From positions 496,001 through 560,000 of the forward strand of contig NZ_JAULBC010000002.1 in assembly GCF_041060425.1 (NCBI RefSeq): 64,000 bases of DNA, read 5' to 3'. The notes beneath the pieces are model-generated. The model made no database searches. It worked only from the letters and a program-made list of their open reading frames with translations, and was not told where the DNA came from. Made by a program: the position numbers and the translations under genes. The DNA is from Danxiaibacter flavus (lineage in GTDB: Bacteria; Bacteroidota; Bacteroidia; Chitinophagales; Chitinophagaceae). Position 1 is the stretch's first letter, and each line of letters opens with the position of its first letter. Below are positions 35,638 to 46,100 of the stretch, in pieces.

Positions 35638-36312
35638 ATGAAGATCCTTATCATAGAAGATGAACCTGAGCTGAGTAACAGTATTTACACTTATCTGAAC
35701 AGTGAGCGGTTTGTGTGTGAAATCGCAGTTGATTTTCATGAAGCCATGGATAAAATATCCATTTATGACTATGCTTGCATTGTGCTTGATATAGGGCTGC
35801 CGGGCGGCAGTGGGTTGGACATTTTAAAAGAGTTGAAAGCTAATAACAAGCCGGATGGTGTATTGATCATATCCGCGAGAAATTCTCTTGATGATAAGGT
35901 TAACGGCCTTATATCCGGAGCTGACGATTATCTTACCAAACCGTTTCACCTGCCGGAATTAATGGCAAGAATCACTGCCATTATCAGGCGAAAGTCCTTT
36001 GATGGAAAGAACTCCATACAGATCGATAATATTTCTCTTGACCTGACGGGAAAGACAGTTAAAGTAGACGATGTTCTTTTAGACCTGACACAAAAAGAAT
36101 ACGACCTGCTGCTTTATTTTGTAAGCAACAAGAATAAAGTGATCAGTAAAAATGCCATTGCTGAACATTTGTGGGGTGACAATATGGACCTGGCCGACAA
36201 CTATGATTTTATTTACACGCATATTAAAAATCTGAGGAAGAAGCTTATTGCTGCTGGTAGTGAAGACAGGATAAAGAGTATTTATGGTATGGGGTATAAG
36301 TTTAGTGTTTAA
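35638..36312 (+). CDS. OmpR/PhoB-family response regulator
   Basis: 224 aa from ATG 35638 (MKILIIEDEPELSNS). Receiver domain with acidic pocket Glu7/Asp8, phospho-Asp51 (CIVLDIGLPGGSG), conserved Lys about 101 (LTKPFH). C-terminal winged helix (VLLDLTQKEYDLLLYF ... RKKLIAAGSEDRIKSIYGMGYKF). Upstream in-frame codons to 35512 give no receiver sequence. Pairs with the kinase downstream; a dispersed repeat separates them. Confidence 0.93.
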   Translation: MKILIIEDEPELSNSIYTYLNSERFVCEIAVDFHEAMDKISIYDYACIVLDIGLPGGSGLDILKELKANNKPDGVLIISARNSLDDKVNGLISGADDYLTKPFHLPELMARITAIIRRKSFDGKNSIQIDNISLDLTGKTVKVDDVLLDLTQKEYDLLLYFVSNKNKVISKNAIAEHLWGDNMDLADNYDFIYTHIKNLRKKLIAAGSEDRIKSIYGMGYKFSV

Positions 36313-36428
36313 AAACCACGGAGGCACAGACAACACAAGGAAACACAGCGTTTTTTTTTGCCCCGTCCGATCCGGCACGGGCGGGCACGAAGACACTAAG
36401 GCGCTAAGGTGCACAAAGAATACAAAGG
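36312..36428. repeat. Dispersed ~120-140-bp repeat, copy 2 (GC-rich core)
   Basis: AAACCACGGAGGCACAGACA at left, a run of T, the 27-bp core at 36360-36386 that is the exact reverse complement of 24447-24473, then GGCGCTAAGGTGCACAAAG-type words. It lies within the two-component operon, between regulator stop (36312) and kinase start (36471); TACGTT-type words fill 36431-36466. Confidence 0.85.
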
Positions 36429-36470
36429 CTTAAACGTAAAACGTATTATTTACAACGTACAACTAATAAG

Positions 36471-37724
36471 GTGAAGCTATTTACAAAATACAACCGCATT
36501 AACCTTGGTATAACGATAGGCATATTTATGCTATCAAGTTTTGCGTTCTCTGTTTTGCTGTATTATGTTTTATTGAATGAAGTTGATAATAGTCTGAAAA
36601 TAGAACAAAGGGAAATCGAGGCATACATAGCTGAACATGGCAAGCTACCAGAACCTATGCAGCTAACCAATCAGAAATCATCGTTCACTCCGATTGACAG
36701 ACCGCTGAGCAAAAGAAAGTTCATTGATGTGCGTATGGATAGCAATGGTGATCACGGCTCAAAAAATGGAAGGCAACTTATATTTTCAACAAGGGTTAGC
36801 AATCGGTTGTACCGTGTAGAAGTTGTAAAGTCATTGGAGGAAACCGAAGATCTGGTAAGATCTATTATCATCATCACGCTCTCAACTATATTATTGATCC
36901 TGGTTGCCACTTTGCTTATCAACCGTATTGTTCTTAAACGACTTTGGTTACCCTTTTACAATACACTATCTGTGATGAAAAAATTCAAGCTCGGGCAACA
37001 TAACTCGCTGCAGTTTGAACCGAGCAATCTTGATGAGTTTGCTTTCATGAATAAAACGCTCAAGGAAGTAACTGATAATGCAGACAAAGAATATACACTG
37101 TTGAAAGAGTTTACAGAAAACGCATCTCACGAATTACAAACGCCACTGGCAATCATAAGAACAAAACTTGATCTGCTGATACAGGATGAATCATTAACCG
37201 AACATCACCTGAGGCATTTGCAGGGTGCTTATGATGCTGTACAAAAAATGAGCAGGTTGAATCAATCATTATTGTTGCTCGCCAAAATTGAAAACAATCA
37301 ATTTCATAGTACTGAGTATATAAATTTGCGTGATTTCCTGCATGACAAAATAGATGAGCTGGACGAGTTGTTTGCTGACAAGCACCTGAAAGTAGCTCAA
37401 AAACTCGCAGAAGCCCACATTACTATCAACCCTATTTTATGTGAAATATTATTCAATAACCTGCTTGCCAATGGCATCAGGCATAATCATGAAAATGGCT
37501 GTATTTCGCTGGATCTTTCTGCCGGTAAATGTATCATCAGCAATTCCGGTATACCCAACCCCCTTGATAACAGCCGGATATTTAACCGTTTTTATACTTC
37601 ACAATTTAATACCGATCATCACGGTCTCGGCCTTGCCATTATCAAACAAATATGTGACGTATCAAATATTGCCATATCCTACCATTACAACAACGGAATA
37701 CATTCTTTTGAACTTTCCTGGTAA
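36471..37724 (+). CDS. Sensor histidine kinase
   Basis: 417 aa from GTG 36471 (MKLFTKYNRINLG). Helices at about 12-34 and 131-152 enclose a ~95-residue periplasmic sensor. HisKA H-box ENASHELQTPLAI with His220; HATPase_c N-box LFNNLLANGIRHNHENG and G box HHGLGLAIIKQ. Phosphorylates the upstream regulator. The signal is unknown; the following TonB receptor suggests a nutrient or metal signal, but this is inference. Confidence 0.92.
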   Translation: MKLFTKYNRINLGITIGIFMLSSFAFSVLLYYVLLNEVDNSLKIEQREIEAYIAEHGKLPEPMQLTNQKSSFTPIDRPLSKRKFIDVRMDSNGDHGSKNGRQLIFSTRVSNRLYRVEVVKSLEETEDLVRSIIIITLSTILLILVATLLINRIVLKRLWLPFYNTLSVMKKFKLGQHNSLQFEPSNLDEFAFMNKTLKEVTDNADKEYTLLKEFTENASHELQTPLAIIRTKLDLLIQDESLTEHHLRHLQGAYDAVQKMSRLNQSLLLLAKIENNQFHSTEYINLRDFLHDKIDELDELFADKHLKVAQKLAEAHITINPILCEILFNNLLANGIRHNHENGCISLDLSAGKCIISNSGIPNPLDNSRIFNRFYTSQFNTDHHGLGLAIIKQICDVSNIAISYHYNNGIHSFELSW

Positions 37725-37777
37725 AATTGTTGCTACAAATTTCCATCAGAATCAACTTGTTCCTTTACAAAAAAGAT

Positions 37778-39955
37778 ATGATGAAACCGATCTTCTTTGT
37801 GGCTCTTCTGTTTTCTTTTAGTTTTTTATCTGCACAAGAAGTATTTAAGGCTGTTGTAAAAGACAAAGCAAATGAAGCACCGTTATCCAACGTTTCAGTT
37901 GCCACGTCAGCAGGTGCCAAATATCACGCTATTTCCGATACTACCGGCGCTGTACAAATCAATCTGCCAACAGGGTCTTACTCACTGCAATTCAAATACA
38001 CCGGGTATAAACCATTTGTTACAACAATCACAATCCCCGATACAAGCACTCACACGATTTACATGGAGGCTGACGAGAATGCTTTAAGTGATGTTGTAGT
38101 GGTTTCTTCCACAAGAAACAATGACCACATGGAAAATACAACCATGAAAGTTGAAGTACTTGGGCAGGAAGAGATGAATGAAGAAAGCACTTTAAAGCCG
38201 GGAAATGTTGCAAGTATACTGGGAGATGTAAGTGGCATACAAATACAGCAATCCTCTGCAGTTACAGGTAATGCCAACGTTCGTATACAGGGGCTTGATG
38301 GTAAATACACCCAACTATTGAAAGACGGGATGCCCTTATATGATGGTTACTCCGGTGGTTTTGGTATCCTATCTATCCTGCCGCTTGACCTTAAACAAAT
38401 AGAATTAATTAAAGGATCGGCCTCAACCTTATATGGAGGCGGCGCAATTGGAGGTTTGATCAACTTTATTTCAAAAAAACCGACTTATCTGCCAGATGCG
38501 TCATTCGTAGTAAACCAAACCACGCTGAAGGAAACGAACCTGAACGCGTACTATGGACAAAGGTGGAAAAGAATTGGTTTTACCATGTTTGCAGGCCAAA
38601 CATTTCAGAAAGAAGCAGACGTAGACAAGGATGGACTTTCGGATGTGCCCAATACTAAAAGTACGTTAATCCATCCCACGCTGTTTATCTATCCTTCATC
38701 TAAAAGTTCCATTGAAATAGGCTGGTCTGGTAGTTTTGAAAACCGCATTGGCGGCGACATGACTGCCATTAAAAATACTGCTGACACGGCACACCCCTAT
38801 TTTGATAAGAACAAAATAAACAGGAATACATTTACGCTGATCGCAGAAAACCGGTTCAGTAATAAAGTAACTGCAACGTTAAAAAGCAGTGTAAGTATAT
38901 TCAACAGGGATGAAACTACAAATACTTACATTTTCAACGGTGGGCAAATAAACAATTACAATGAATTGTCCATAAATGCAAGATTGAACAAACACAGCCT
39001 TGCCGGTGGTGTAAACCTTACCTACAGCCGTTTTACACCTGATGCGGCAACCCCGGCACCTGTAGGAACATTTAGCAATACTACGGCAGGCGCATTTATG
39101 CAGGATACGTGGCAAATTCTCCCTAAAACAAAACTCGAAGGTGGTTTGCGCGCCGATCATCATTATACATATGGAAACTTCCTGTTACCAAGGCTTGCCA
39201 TCTTTCAGCGCTTTAACGACACATGGGGAGCCCGAGCCGGTTTCGGCATGGGCTATGTAACGCCTAATCCGCTGGCTCCGCAAATAAAAGATTATGGTAT
39301 TTATGATATTCTGCCTTTAAATCCCGATGTAAGTGCAGAACGTTCTTACGGTTACAATGTTGAAGTGAACTTTAAAAAAGATTTTGGCAATGATAAAACG
39401 CTGTTTATTAACCAGGCGTTCTTCCTCACGCAAATAAACAATCCAATAGTAGCTAATGAAGATGCGTCCGGAAAAGTGAGTTTTTCGAACGAATCGAAAT
39501 CGGTTGTTACAAAAGGATCTGATACCTATATCCAGTTAAAAATTCCTGCGTGGGAATTCTATATCGGTTATACTTATACTAATGCAGAAAGAAAATATCT
39601 TGCTCAAAACCAGTTTATGCCGTTAACGCCGCGCAATAGAGCAGCAGCAACCGTAGTATATGAACAAGAAGGCAAGTGGAGATTTGGATTGGAAGGTTCG
39701 TATACAGGAAGTCAGTACAGGGACGGCGACAGTAATACACCGGGCTACCTGTTTATTGCGGCTATGATTGAAAGAAAATTCGGACCAAAAGTGAGCCTGG
39801 TATTGAACTGTGAAAACCTGTTGGACGAGCGTCAGAGCCGGTACGAATCTTTGTTTACAGGCAGCGTGAAAAATCCTGATTACAAGCCTTTATGGGCGCC
39901 TATTGATGGGCGGGTTGTAAACATGGCATTGCGGATAGCGCCTTTCGCGAAATAG
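37778..39955 (+). CDS. TonB-dependent outer-membrane receptor
   Basis: About 725 aa from the ATG pair at 37778/37781 with signal peptide MMKPIFFVALLFSFSFLSAQ. A carboxypeptidase-like regulatory fold (about 20-105) precedes the plug domain (VASILGDVSGIQIQQS ... ELIKGSASTLYGGGAIGG) and a 22-strand barrel ending in a Phe-rich C-terminus (MALRIAPFAK). It imports a large substrate with TonB energy. Position after a two-component system hints at regulated uptake; substrate not identifiable. Ends with its own terminator. Confidence 0.92.
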   Translation: MMKPIFFVALLFSFSFLSAQEVFKAVVKDKANEAPLSNVSVATSAGAKYHAISDTTGAVQINLPTGSYSLQFKYTGYKPFVTTITIPDTSTHTIYMEADENALSDVVVVSSTRNNDHMENTTMKVEVLGQEEMNEESTLKPGNVASILGDVSGIQIQQSSAVTGNANVRIQGLDGKYTQLLKDGMPLYDGYSGGFGILSILPLDLKQIELIKGSASTLYGGGAIGGLINFISKKPTYLPDASFVVNQTTLKETNLNAYYGQRWKRIGFTMFAGQTFQKEADVDKDGLSDVPNTKSTLIHPTLFIYPSSKSSIEIGWSGSFENRIGGDMTAIKNTADTAHPYFDKNKINRNTFTLIAENRFSNKVTATLKSSVSIFNRDETTNTYIFNGGQINNYNELSINARLNKHSLAGGVNLTYSRFTPDAATPAPVGTFSNTTAGAFMQDTWQILPKTKLEGGLRADHHYTYGNFLLPRLAIFQRFNDTWGARAGFGMGYVTPNPLAPQIKDYGIYDILPLNPDVSAERSYGYNVEVNFKKDFGNDKTLFINQAFFLTQINNPIVANEDASGKVSFSNESKSVVTKGSDTYIQLKIPAWEFYIGYTYTNAERKYLAQNQFMPLTPRNRAAATVVYEQEGKWRFGLEGSYTGSQYRDGDSNTPGYLFIAAMIERKFGPKVSLVLNCENLLDERQSRYESLFTGSVKNPDYKPLWAPIDGRVVNMALRIAPFAK

Positions 39956-39999
39956 CATTTGAGTTTTAATCCTTCATAAACAACAGGCAGAAAAACCAG

Positions 40000-40034
40000 G
40001 GCTGGCATTGATGAATGCCGGCCTTTTCTTTTTT
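40000..40034 (+). terminator. Terminator of the TonB receptor
   Basis: GGCTGGCATT / AATGCCGGCC, 10-bp stem with a G-U, loop GATG, then TTTTCTTTTTT. Confidence 0.88.
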
Positions 40035-40039
40035 ACACA

Positions 40040-40188
40040 CGATTAGTAAACGTCCTCCTGGTGGAATTGCAAGCTGCCGGCCGTCATTCGGTGTGAATAA
40101 TGGCTGTGCGCCAAAGGCTCCAACAACCAGATCATCTCTTTCAAACAAAACCTCTGCTCTTTTTAAGTTTAATGAATTAACGTAAAGA
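40040..40188 (-). pseudogene. Decayed relative of the 59-residue ORF at 41145-41324
   Basis: Minus-strand reading gives ...YVNSLNLK-x5-FERDDLVVGA-x6-F-PNDGRQ. This aligns with FVDALPVKTDNHFIERDQLVVGA...PNNGDQ of the small ORF 1.1 kb away. No usable start adjoins here, and a terminator and the neighbouring lipoprotein promoter flank it. Family unknown; homology between the two is read directly, function is not known. Confidence 0.4.
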
Positions 40189-40263
40189 AAAAATAAACTG
40201 CGGCTACCGATTTTAATCGAAAAAATCCCTTTTTTTGCTTTACTTAATTTGAAAATGACCCTT

Positions 40264-40887
40264 ATGTCAAAACTTACTACTGCCGTACTCATTCTCTTTG
40301 CAAGCATTTTTTTTATTGGTTGTCAGAAAGAAGTCAGTGAAAATCCTCCTGCAACAGCCGCAACCCGTGGCCTCGCGGGCAACTATAAACTGATTTCAGT
40401 AGAACTTGAAAGCGTTGTGTCTATGGAAACAAAAGACGGAGATGACAATGAAAAAACTGTCTCGCTAACTCATTACATTTCAAAAGACAATAAGGGCACG
40501 GTGAAATTTGATGCTACAACCATCGCCACCAATAACATTGCTTACACGATTGATGCTACAATGAAAGGATATATTTATATAAATGGAATTTTGCAGGATT
40601 CCGTCACATCACCTTTGCAATTGTCGACACCACCCGTTAGTTCCGTTGTCCCTTACGAAGTAATAGGAACTGATTCCATTTATTTTTCTTCAGGTTCTTT
40701 TTTTGTGGATGCTTCTGCCTCTTCCACGCCTACTGCTTCAAAGCCAAGCGGTGGAAAGTTTAAATTAGAGGGTGACAAATTGTACATTACTTCCTTTATT
40801 AACGAGTCGGGAATAAAAGATGTACAGGGCTATCAATTTAACCAATCAACCCAGGCCCGTTCAACTACTATTTTGCAAAAGCAATAG
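40264..40887 (+). CDS. Hypothetical lipoprotein
   Basis: 207 aa from ATG 40264 (MSKLTTAVLILFASIFFIGC) with lipobox Cys20. The mature part reads like a small beta-rich fold (GLAGNYKLISVELES ... SYYV) with Ser/Thr-Pro linker (SASSTPTASKPSGG). GNYKLISVE resembles the start of lipocalin-like Bacteroidota lipoproteins. Partner and ligand unknown. Confidence 0.7.
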   Translation: MSKLTTAVLILFASIFFIGCQKEVSENPPATAATRGLAGNYKLISVELESVVSMETKDGDDNEKTVSLTHYISKDNKGTVKFDATTIATNNIAYTIDATMKGYIYINGILQDSVTSPLQLSTPPVSSVVPYEVIGTDSIYFSSGSFFVDASASSTPTASKPSGGKFKLEGDKLYITSFINESGIKDVQGYQFNQSTQARSTTILQKQ

Positions 40888-41144
40888 AGATTCCTGGGAC
40901 ATGTTATTCATAATTAATACCCATTACAATGCGGTTGGATAAGTTATGTCCAGCAGATTTTAATTAATTTTCTGTTGATCTTAATTTCCAGCGGAGAGCA
41001 CCAAACAACAAATTAAAGCCATTAGGATAAATTCTCACTTCTAAAAAACAAACTGCATCAGCGCAATCTGTTGTTAGTACTCAGCACATTGGCGTACCTG
41101 CATGCCAACGGCGAGTTCTGATTCAAGGCTGGCGGAAAAGGACA

Positions 41145-41324
41145 TCACACGCGACTAACAAATTTCGCCCTGACCAAATAGCCATGCTGATCGCCATTGT
41201 TCGGTTGCCGGACAGGTTTGTGCGAATGAGCGCCAACAACCAATTGATCTCTTTCAATAAAGTGATTGTCCGTTTTAACAGGCAATGCGTCGACGAAATC
41301 TGTTATTTGTTCACCGGATTGCAT
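41145..41324 (-). CDS. Short ORF, 59 aa, unknown
   Basis: ATG 41324 to TGA 41147-41145: MQSGEQITDFVDALPVK... with the ERDQLVVGAHSHKP motif. Its relative at 40040-40188 on the same strand shares FV(N/D)xL(N/P)xK, (F/I)ERD(D/Q)LVVGA and P(N)xG(R/D)Q. The shared protein pattern with diverged DNA suggests a once-coding family; it may be a remnant rather than a live gene. Confidence 0.4.
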   Translation of the reverse strand: MQSGEQITDFVDALPVKTDNHFIERDQLVVGAHSHKPVRQPNNGDQHGYLVRAKFVSRV

Positions 41325-41357
41325 ACCGGCAGGCTGTAAAATCTTTTTTTAAAACCA

Positions 41358-41388
41358 TTTGACTAATTCATTTTTGTTTGTAGATTTG
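41358..41388 (+). promoter_or_regulatory. Consensus promoter of the SPFH-RHH operon
   Basis: TTTG at 41358-41361, a 19-bp spacer, TAGATTTG at 41381-41388: exact Bacteroidota consensus. It overlaps a palindrome by two bases. Confidence 0.8.
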
Positions 41389-41405
41389 ATATCATTATGA
41401 TATCA
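41387..41405. promoter_or_regulatory. Palindromic operator candidate at the SPFH-RHH promoter
   Basis: TGATATCATTATGATATCA is a perfect 9-1-9 palindrome (arms 41387-41395 and 41397-41405). It overlaps the end of the -7 element and the expected start site, 11 bp before the ATG. The operon's second gene encodes a ribbon-helix-helix protein, which typically binds such short palindromes; self-repression is inferred. Confidence 0.6.
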
Positions 41406-41416
41406 AAACAAATATT

Positions 41417-42295
41417 ATGGAAAAGATCATTAAACCCATGACCGGATTTATGGCACTTCTGATGGCCATTATCAGTTTTGTTGCCGGATTAGCATTTATA
41501 ACAAAAGGTGTTGGTCCTGGTAACGAAAGCAACTCCGCATTAATAATTATCGGCATTCTACTAATTGTATTATTTGTCTTTCTTACTAAAGGATTAAAAA
41601 TTGTTAATCCCAATCATTCGCTTGTGTGCGTGTTTTTCGGGAAATACGTTGGTACCATCAAGACCAATGGTTTGCAGTGGGTAAATCCATTTTATACTAC
41701 CTATAAAATTTCTTTAAGAGCCCAGAACCTGAATGGTCAGCAATTGAAAGTAAATGATAAGATGGGTAATCCCATTGAAATTGCTTCTGTAATTGTATGG
41801 CAGGTACAGGATACTTACAAGGCAGGCTTTGACGTCGCCGATTATCAGCAGTATGTGCAAATACAGAGTGAAGCTGCAGTCAGACACCTGGCCACAAGTT
41901 GCCCCTATGATAATATGGAAGATGAAACTGCTACTATTACTTTACGGGATGGCGGTGACAAGGTTGTTGACATGCTGGAACAGGAACTGAATGAACGCCT
42001 GGCTCCAGCCGGCATTATCATTAAAGAGGCACGGATCAGCCATTTAGCCTATGCACCGGAAATTGCCGGCGCTATGTTACAAAGACAGCAGGCTTCAGCA
42101 ATCGTAGCTGCAAGGTTTAAAATTGTTGAAGGCGCTGTAGGCATGGTTGAACTCGCACTTGAGCAACTATCCAGAAAAGAAATTGTTCAGCTGGATGAAG
42201 ATAAAAAAGCGACAATGGTTAGTAATTTGATGGTGGTATTATGCGGTGAGAAAGCAGCAACACCGGTACTGAATACAGGTACCTTATATCAATAA
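41417..42295 (+). CDS. SPFH/Band 7 domain membrane protein
   Basis: 292 aa. Two N-terminal helices (about 8-30 and 40-60) are followed by the SPFH domain: GLKIVNPNHSLVCVFFGKYVGT, NGLQWVNPF, LKVNDKMGNPIEIASVIVWQV and AVRHLATSCPYD..., then LEQELNERLAPAGIIIKEARISHLAYA and an Ala/Gln-rich coiled coil. SPFH proteins form large cage-like oligomers on the membrane. This type, next to an RHH protein, differs from the NfeD-linked slipin at 49730. Function unknown. Confidence 0.85.
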   Translation: MEKIIKPMTGFMALLMAIISFVAGLAFITKGVGPGNESNSALIIIGILLIVLFVFLTKGLKIVNPNHSLVCVFFGKYVGTIKTNGLQWVNPFYTTYKISLRAQNLNGQQLKVNDKMGNPIEIASVIVWQVQDTYKAGFDVADYQQYVQIQSEAAVRHLATSCPYDNMEDETATITLRDGGDKVVDMLEQELNERLAPAGIIIKEARISHLAYAPEIAGAMLQRQQASAIVAARFKIVEGAVGMVELALEQLSRKEIVQLDEDKKATMVSNLMVVLCGEKAATPVLNTGTLYQ

Positions 42296-42315
42296 TGTGC
42301 GGTTAATATTGGAGT

Positions 42316-42507
42316 ATGAGTCAATCCAAAAAAACATTTGTATTAAGAATAGATGAAGAGACTTTTTCTACGCTCGAAAAATGGGCAGCAGATGAGTTCA
42401 GAAGTGTAAATGGTCAGTTGGAATGGCTGATAGATAAAGCACTGAAAGAAGCGGGCAGGAAAACAGCAGCTCCGAAAAATCAAACTAAAAATAAAAAGGA
42501 GCAGTAA
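42316..42507 (+). CDS. Ribbon-helix-helix (Arc/MetJ-type) DNA-binding protein
   Basis: 63 aa. KTFVLRIDEETFSTLEKWA forms the strand and first helix and FRSVNGQLEWLIDKALKEAG the second helix, the order of an RHH dimer. A basic tail follows. Starts 20 bp after the SPFH gene, so co-transcribed. No toxin gene adjoins. Its likely site is the palindrome upstream of the operon. Confidence 0.8.
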   Translation: MSQSKKTFVLRIDEETFSTLEKWAADEFRSVNGQLEWLIDKALKEAGRKTAAPKNQTKNKKEQ

Positions 42508-42527
42508 GTTCTCACTTTACTGCTCCT
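42489..42527 (-). terminator. Terminator of the PepSY-like gene
   Basis: AGGAGCAGTAA / TTACTGCTCCT hairpin, U-rich on the minus strand (TTTTTATTTTTAG), just after the PepSY-like gene. The stem contains the RHH stop codon, so plus-strand termination could use it weakly too. Confidence 0.78.
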
Positions 42528-42536
42528 ATACTATCG

Positions 42537-42980
<444 letters not shown>

Positions 42981-43159
42981 GCTTTAGTATTTTATTGTTT
43001 AGAGAATCGTTCTGTCTTCAAGAAGACGGATATTTCTATAACAGATACAAACTTCATACAAATTTACTGCAATAAAAAACCGCAAGCCGATTTTAACCAT
43101 TTAAGGCAAAATCAACCTGCGGCTTTCATTCAGCTCCTTTGAAAAACTGAGAAAATTCT

Positions 43160-46100
43160 TTATTTACCTAAATCCTTTATCCTGATGTTTCTGAAACGAA
43201 CTACGTCACCGTGTCCCAGGAAGCCAATATGCCCGGTTTCATTTTTTAATCCCGGATGTTCTTTATGATCCAACGTACCATTTTTGATAGCATCCGTAAT
43301 GTCACCGTCAACAATAACAACACCGTTAAGGGTTACTTTGATCTTGTTGCCTTTAACTGCAATTTCTTCGCTGTTCCATTCACCCAACGGCTTCAGGTAA
43401 CCACGTTTTGCAGGTATTACACCATAAACAGAACCATGGTATTGGTATTCATGCAGGTTTTTATAAATATCAGCATCATTATCCAACACCTGTATTTCCA
43501 TACCCTTATAAGCCGCATCGCCTTCTAACGGTGCGCGGATACCGATGCCATTGTTGGCTCCCGGGGTAAGCTGAAATTCGAAACGGTAGATAAAATCTTT
43601 ATACTCGTCTTTTGTATAGAGGTTTCCGCCGCTGCCGCCGTTGGGTTTAACCACGATATTGCCGTCTTCTACCACATAACTTTGTTTATTGCCGGTCCAC
43701 TCGTCAAGATTTGTCCCATCAAACAGTACTTTGTACCCTTCTTTCTTTTCATCGCTGCCCAGTTCAAATGGTTTAACAGTCGGCAATTCACGAACATAAA
43801 TGTCGCGGTAGTTAACTATGGTGCCATGAGCCTGCAATTCAATCTGCTCTTGTGGGAAAAGAGGCATTTTTCTGTCCCAATAGTTTTCGAGCGGAACATT
43901 GTCAACCACTAAAACTCCATTCAGGTAAACCGTAACATGGTCACCTTTCATAACAATATGGAACGTGTTCCACTCACCTATCGCATTATCGGCCAAATGA
44001 AGCGGCTTACTTGGATTGGTCGTGTTGTTATACAGACCGCCGGATCCTACCTCTGCACCAACATCTGTGCGGGAAGTATCCCATATCTGTACTTGCGGTG
44101 TGCCGCGAAGATAAATTCCTGCGTCACCTTTGCTTTGAATTTTCCAGTCAACGAACATTTCTATGTCGCCATATTTTTTAACAGTAGCGAGATTATCGCC
44201 CTGCCCCTGGAAAACGAGCTCACCATTACTAACGGTCCAGCCTTTGCGCATTACGTCGTCGGCCTTTGCCTGTTCAGTGGTAAGCGTAGCATTATCCATA
44301 GATGCGCGCTTGATCGGATTTGCAACCAGGCCTTTCCATCCGGTTAGATCCTTGCCGTTAAACAGCGGAACAAAACCTTCGCCAGCAGGCATTTCAGAAA
44401 GACGTTTAGCTATTGCCTGGCGCTGGTAGTCACTATCCTGTCCTTTTAACAATGGAGATGCTTTCTGCAATAATTGCTTAACCACATCGCCATTCCATTC
44501 AGGATTAGCCAGGGCTATATTCATCACAGTCATTGCAGCTTCACTTTGCAATGCTGAATCATCAAGGTATTTTCCGGCAAAAACAAGTGCCAGGAATGTT
44601 TTGCAAGATGACGCTTCCTGAAGAATATGCGCTTTTTGTGTATTGCTTTTACTTACATCCATTGCTCTGCGGAGCATCAGTAATTTCTGATCTTTAGTGA
44701 AAGATACGTCGTTTGCCAGTTTGATATAACCGTTTAATGCCGTTTCAAAATATGATGTGCCGTTCATTGCCATGCAAGCTTTGAATAAAGCTTCAGAAGA
44801 TTTTGGATCCTTCCAGGTTGACAATGCATCCGCAACAGCTTTCTTAGTATTATCGTTACCAGAAGCAAATGCAGCAGAAAGCGCCTGAATGCTGCTGCTT
44901 CCGCCTGTTTTCGCCATGATGTCGTAAAACAAAGGTTGTTTGTCTGCCGGAGCTTTGCTCAGCTGTGCCTGAACAAGTGCATCTCTCTGATTCACATCTT
45001 TCAGTCCGCCCAATGCAGTTACGATCGCATCCTGAATCGCAGTTGTTTTCTGCTGATTTGTGGATGAAGTAAGTAACGGGAATAATTGAGAAAGATTATC
45101 TGCGCTTACAACAGATTGTAAGCCCTTTGCCGCTGCTGCAGCAACAGCCTGATCATTATCGTTCGCGAGGGCCAGAAAATCGTTGGTAGAAGCACTATAA
45201 CTGCGTGCAGCCAGTACATCTATCAAAGCTGCCTTTGCAGAACCGTTTACTGTAGGTAATGCTTTCGCAATTGCTGCCGCAACGCCGTCACCCTTCAACG
45301 TCATCAAAGATCCTTTGATCGTTTCGATATCTGCAGGTGATGCACTTTTCAATGCGGTAAGTAATGATGGCAATACAGCTTCATTGCCTATTTTTCCGGC
45401 AGCAGTAATGGCAGCAGTACGCACTGCAGCATCCTGATCCGTAATAGCCTGTTGAACTGCCGGCAACGCAGCTGTAGCTTTGGCATTGCCAAGCATGGTA
45501 ATGATTTCAGCTTTAACTGCACCATTGCTGCTGCTCAATTTCTGCAACCATAGGTTTGCTGTGTTATCATTAATGAGTTTTCCTGCTGATTTCAGCGCAG
45601 CAATTCTGTATGCACTGTTTTCATCATTCATCGCTTCAATTAGCACTGGAGTGCTTTTCTCTCCATCTATCTGCGCAATTAATTGTAATGCAGAAGATCT
45701 TGTCTGAACCTGTGTGGCGGTTTTATTCAAAGCCTGGGCCAATTCTTTTGCCTGGGCTGTTTTTCCATTTTTTGCAAGCTGTTCTATGTAAAGAACATAG
45801 GCAGATGTTGCATTGGTCGGCTCAAAAGTGTAGCCGGCCTTTTTAGCAGCATTGCTCAATACAGCCGAAGATGAAGGATCTGCAATTGAGGCCAGTGCGA
45901 ACAAACTTACTTTCTCCAGTTTAACATCGGAGTTGGATGCAAGTTTTGTTATTTGCGGAACTGCTTCTTTAACTTTTAACTCGCCGAGCGCTTCTACAAT
46001 CGTAATTTTTCTCTTACCGTTTGAGCCAGCCAATGCAGCTAACAATGCTTTGCCAGCGTTTGGCGTGTTTATTTTTACCAACGCCCTGGCTGCATCATCA

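Noticed and set aside
41387..41405. Palindrome as terminator
   Set aside because: No U tract and it lies over the promoter start point, so an operator is more plausible.
42316..42507. Antitoxin of a toxin-antitoxin pair
   Set aside because: The neighbours are SPFH and PepSY-like genes; no toxin fold adjoins the RHH protein.
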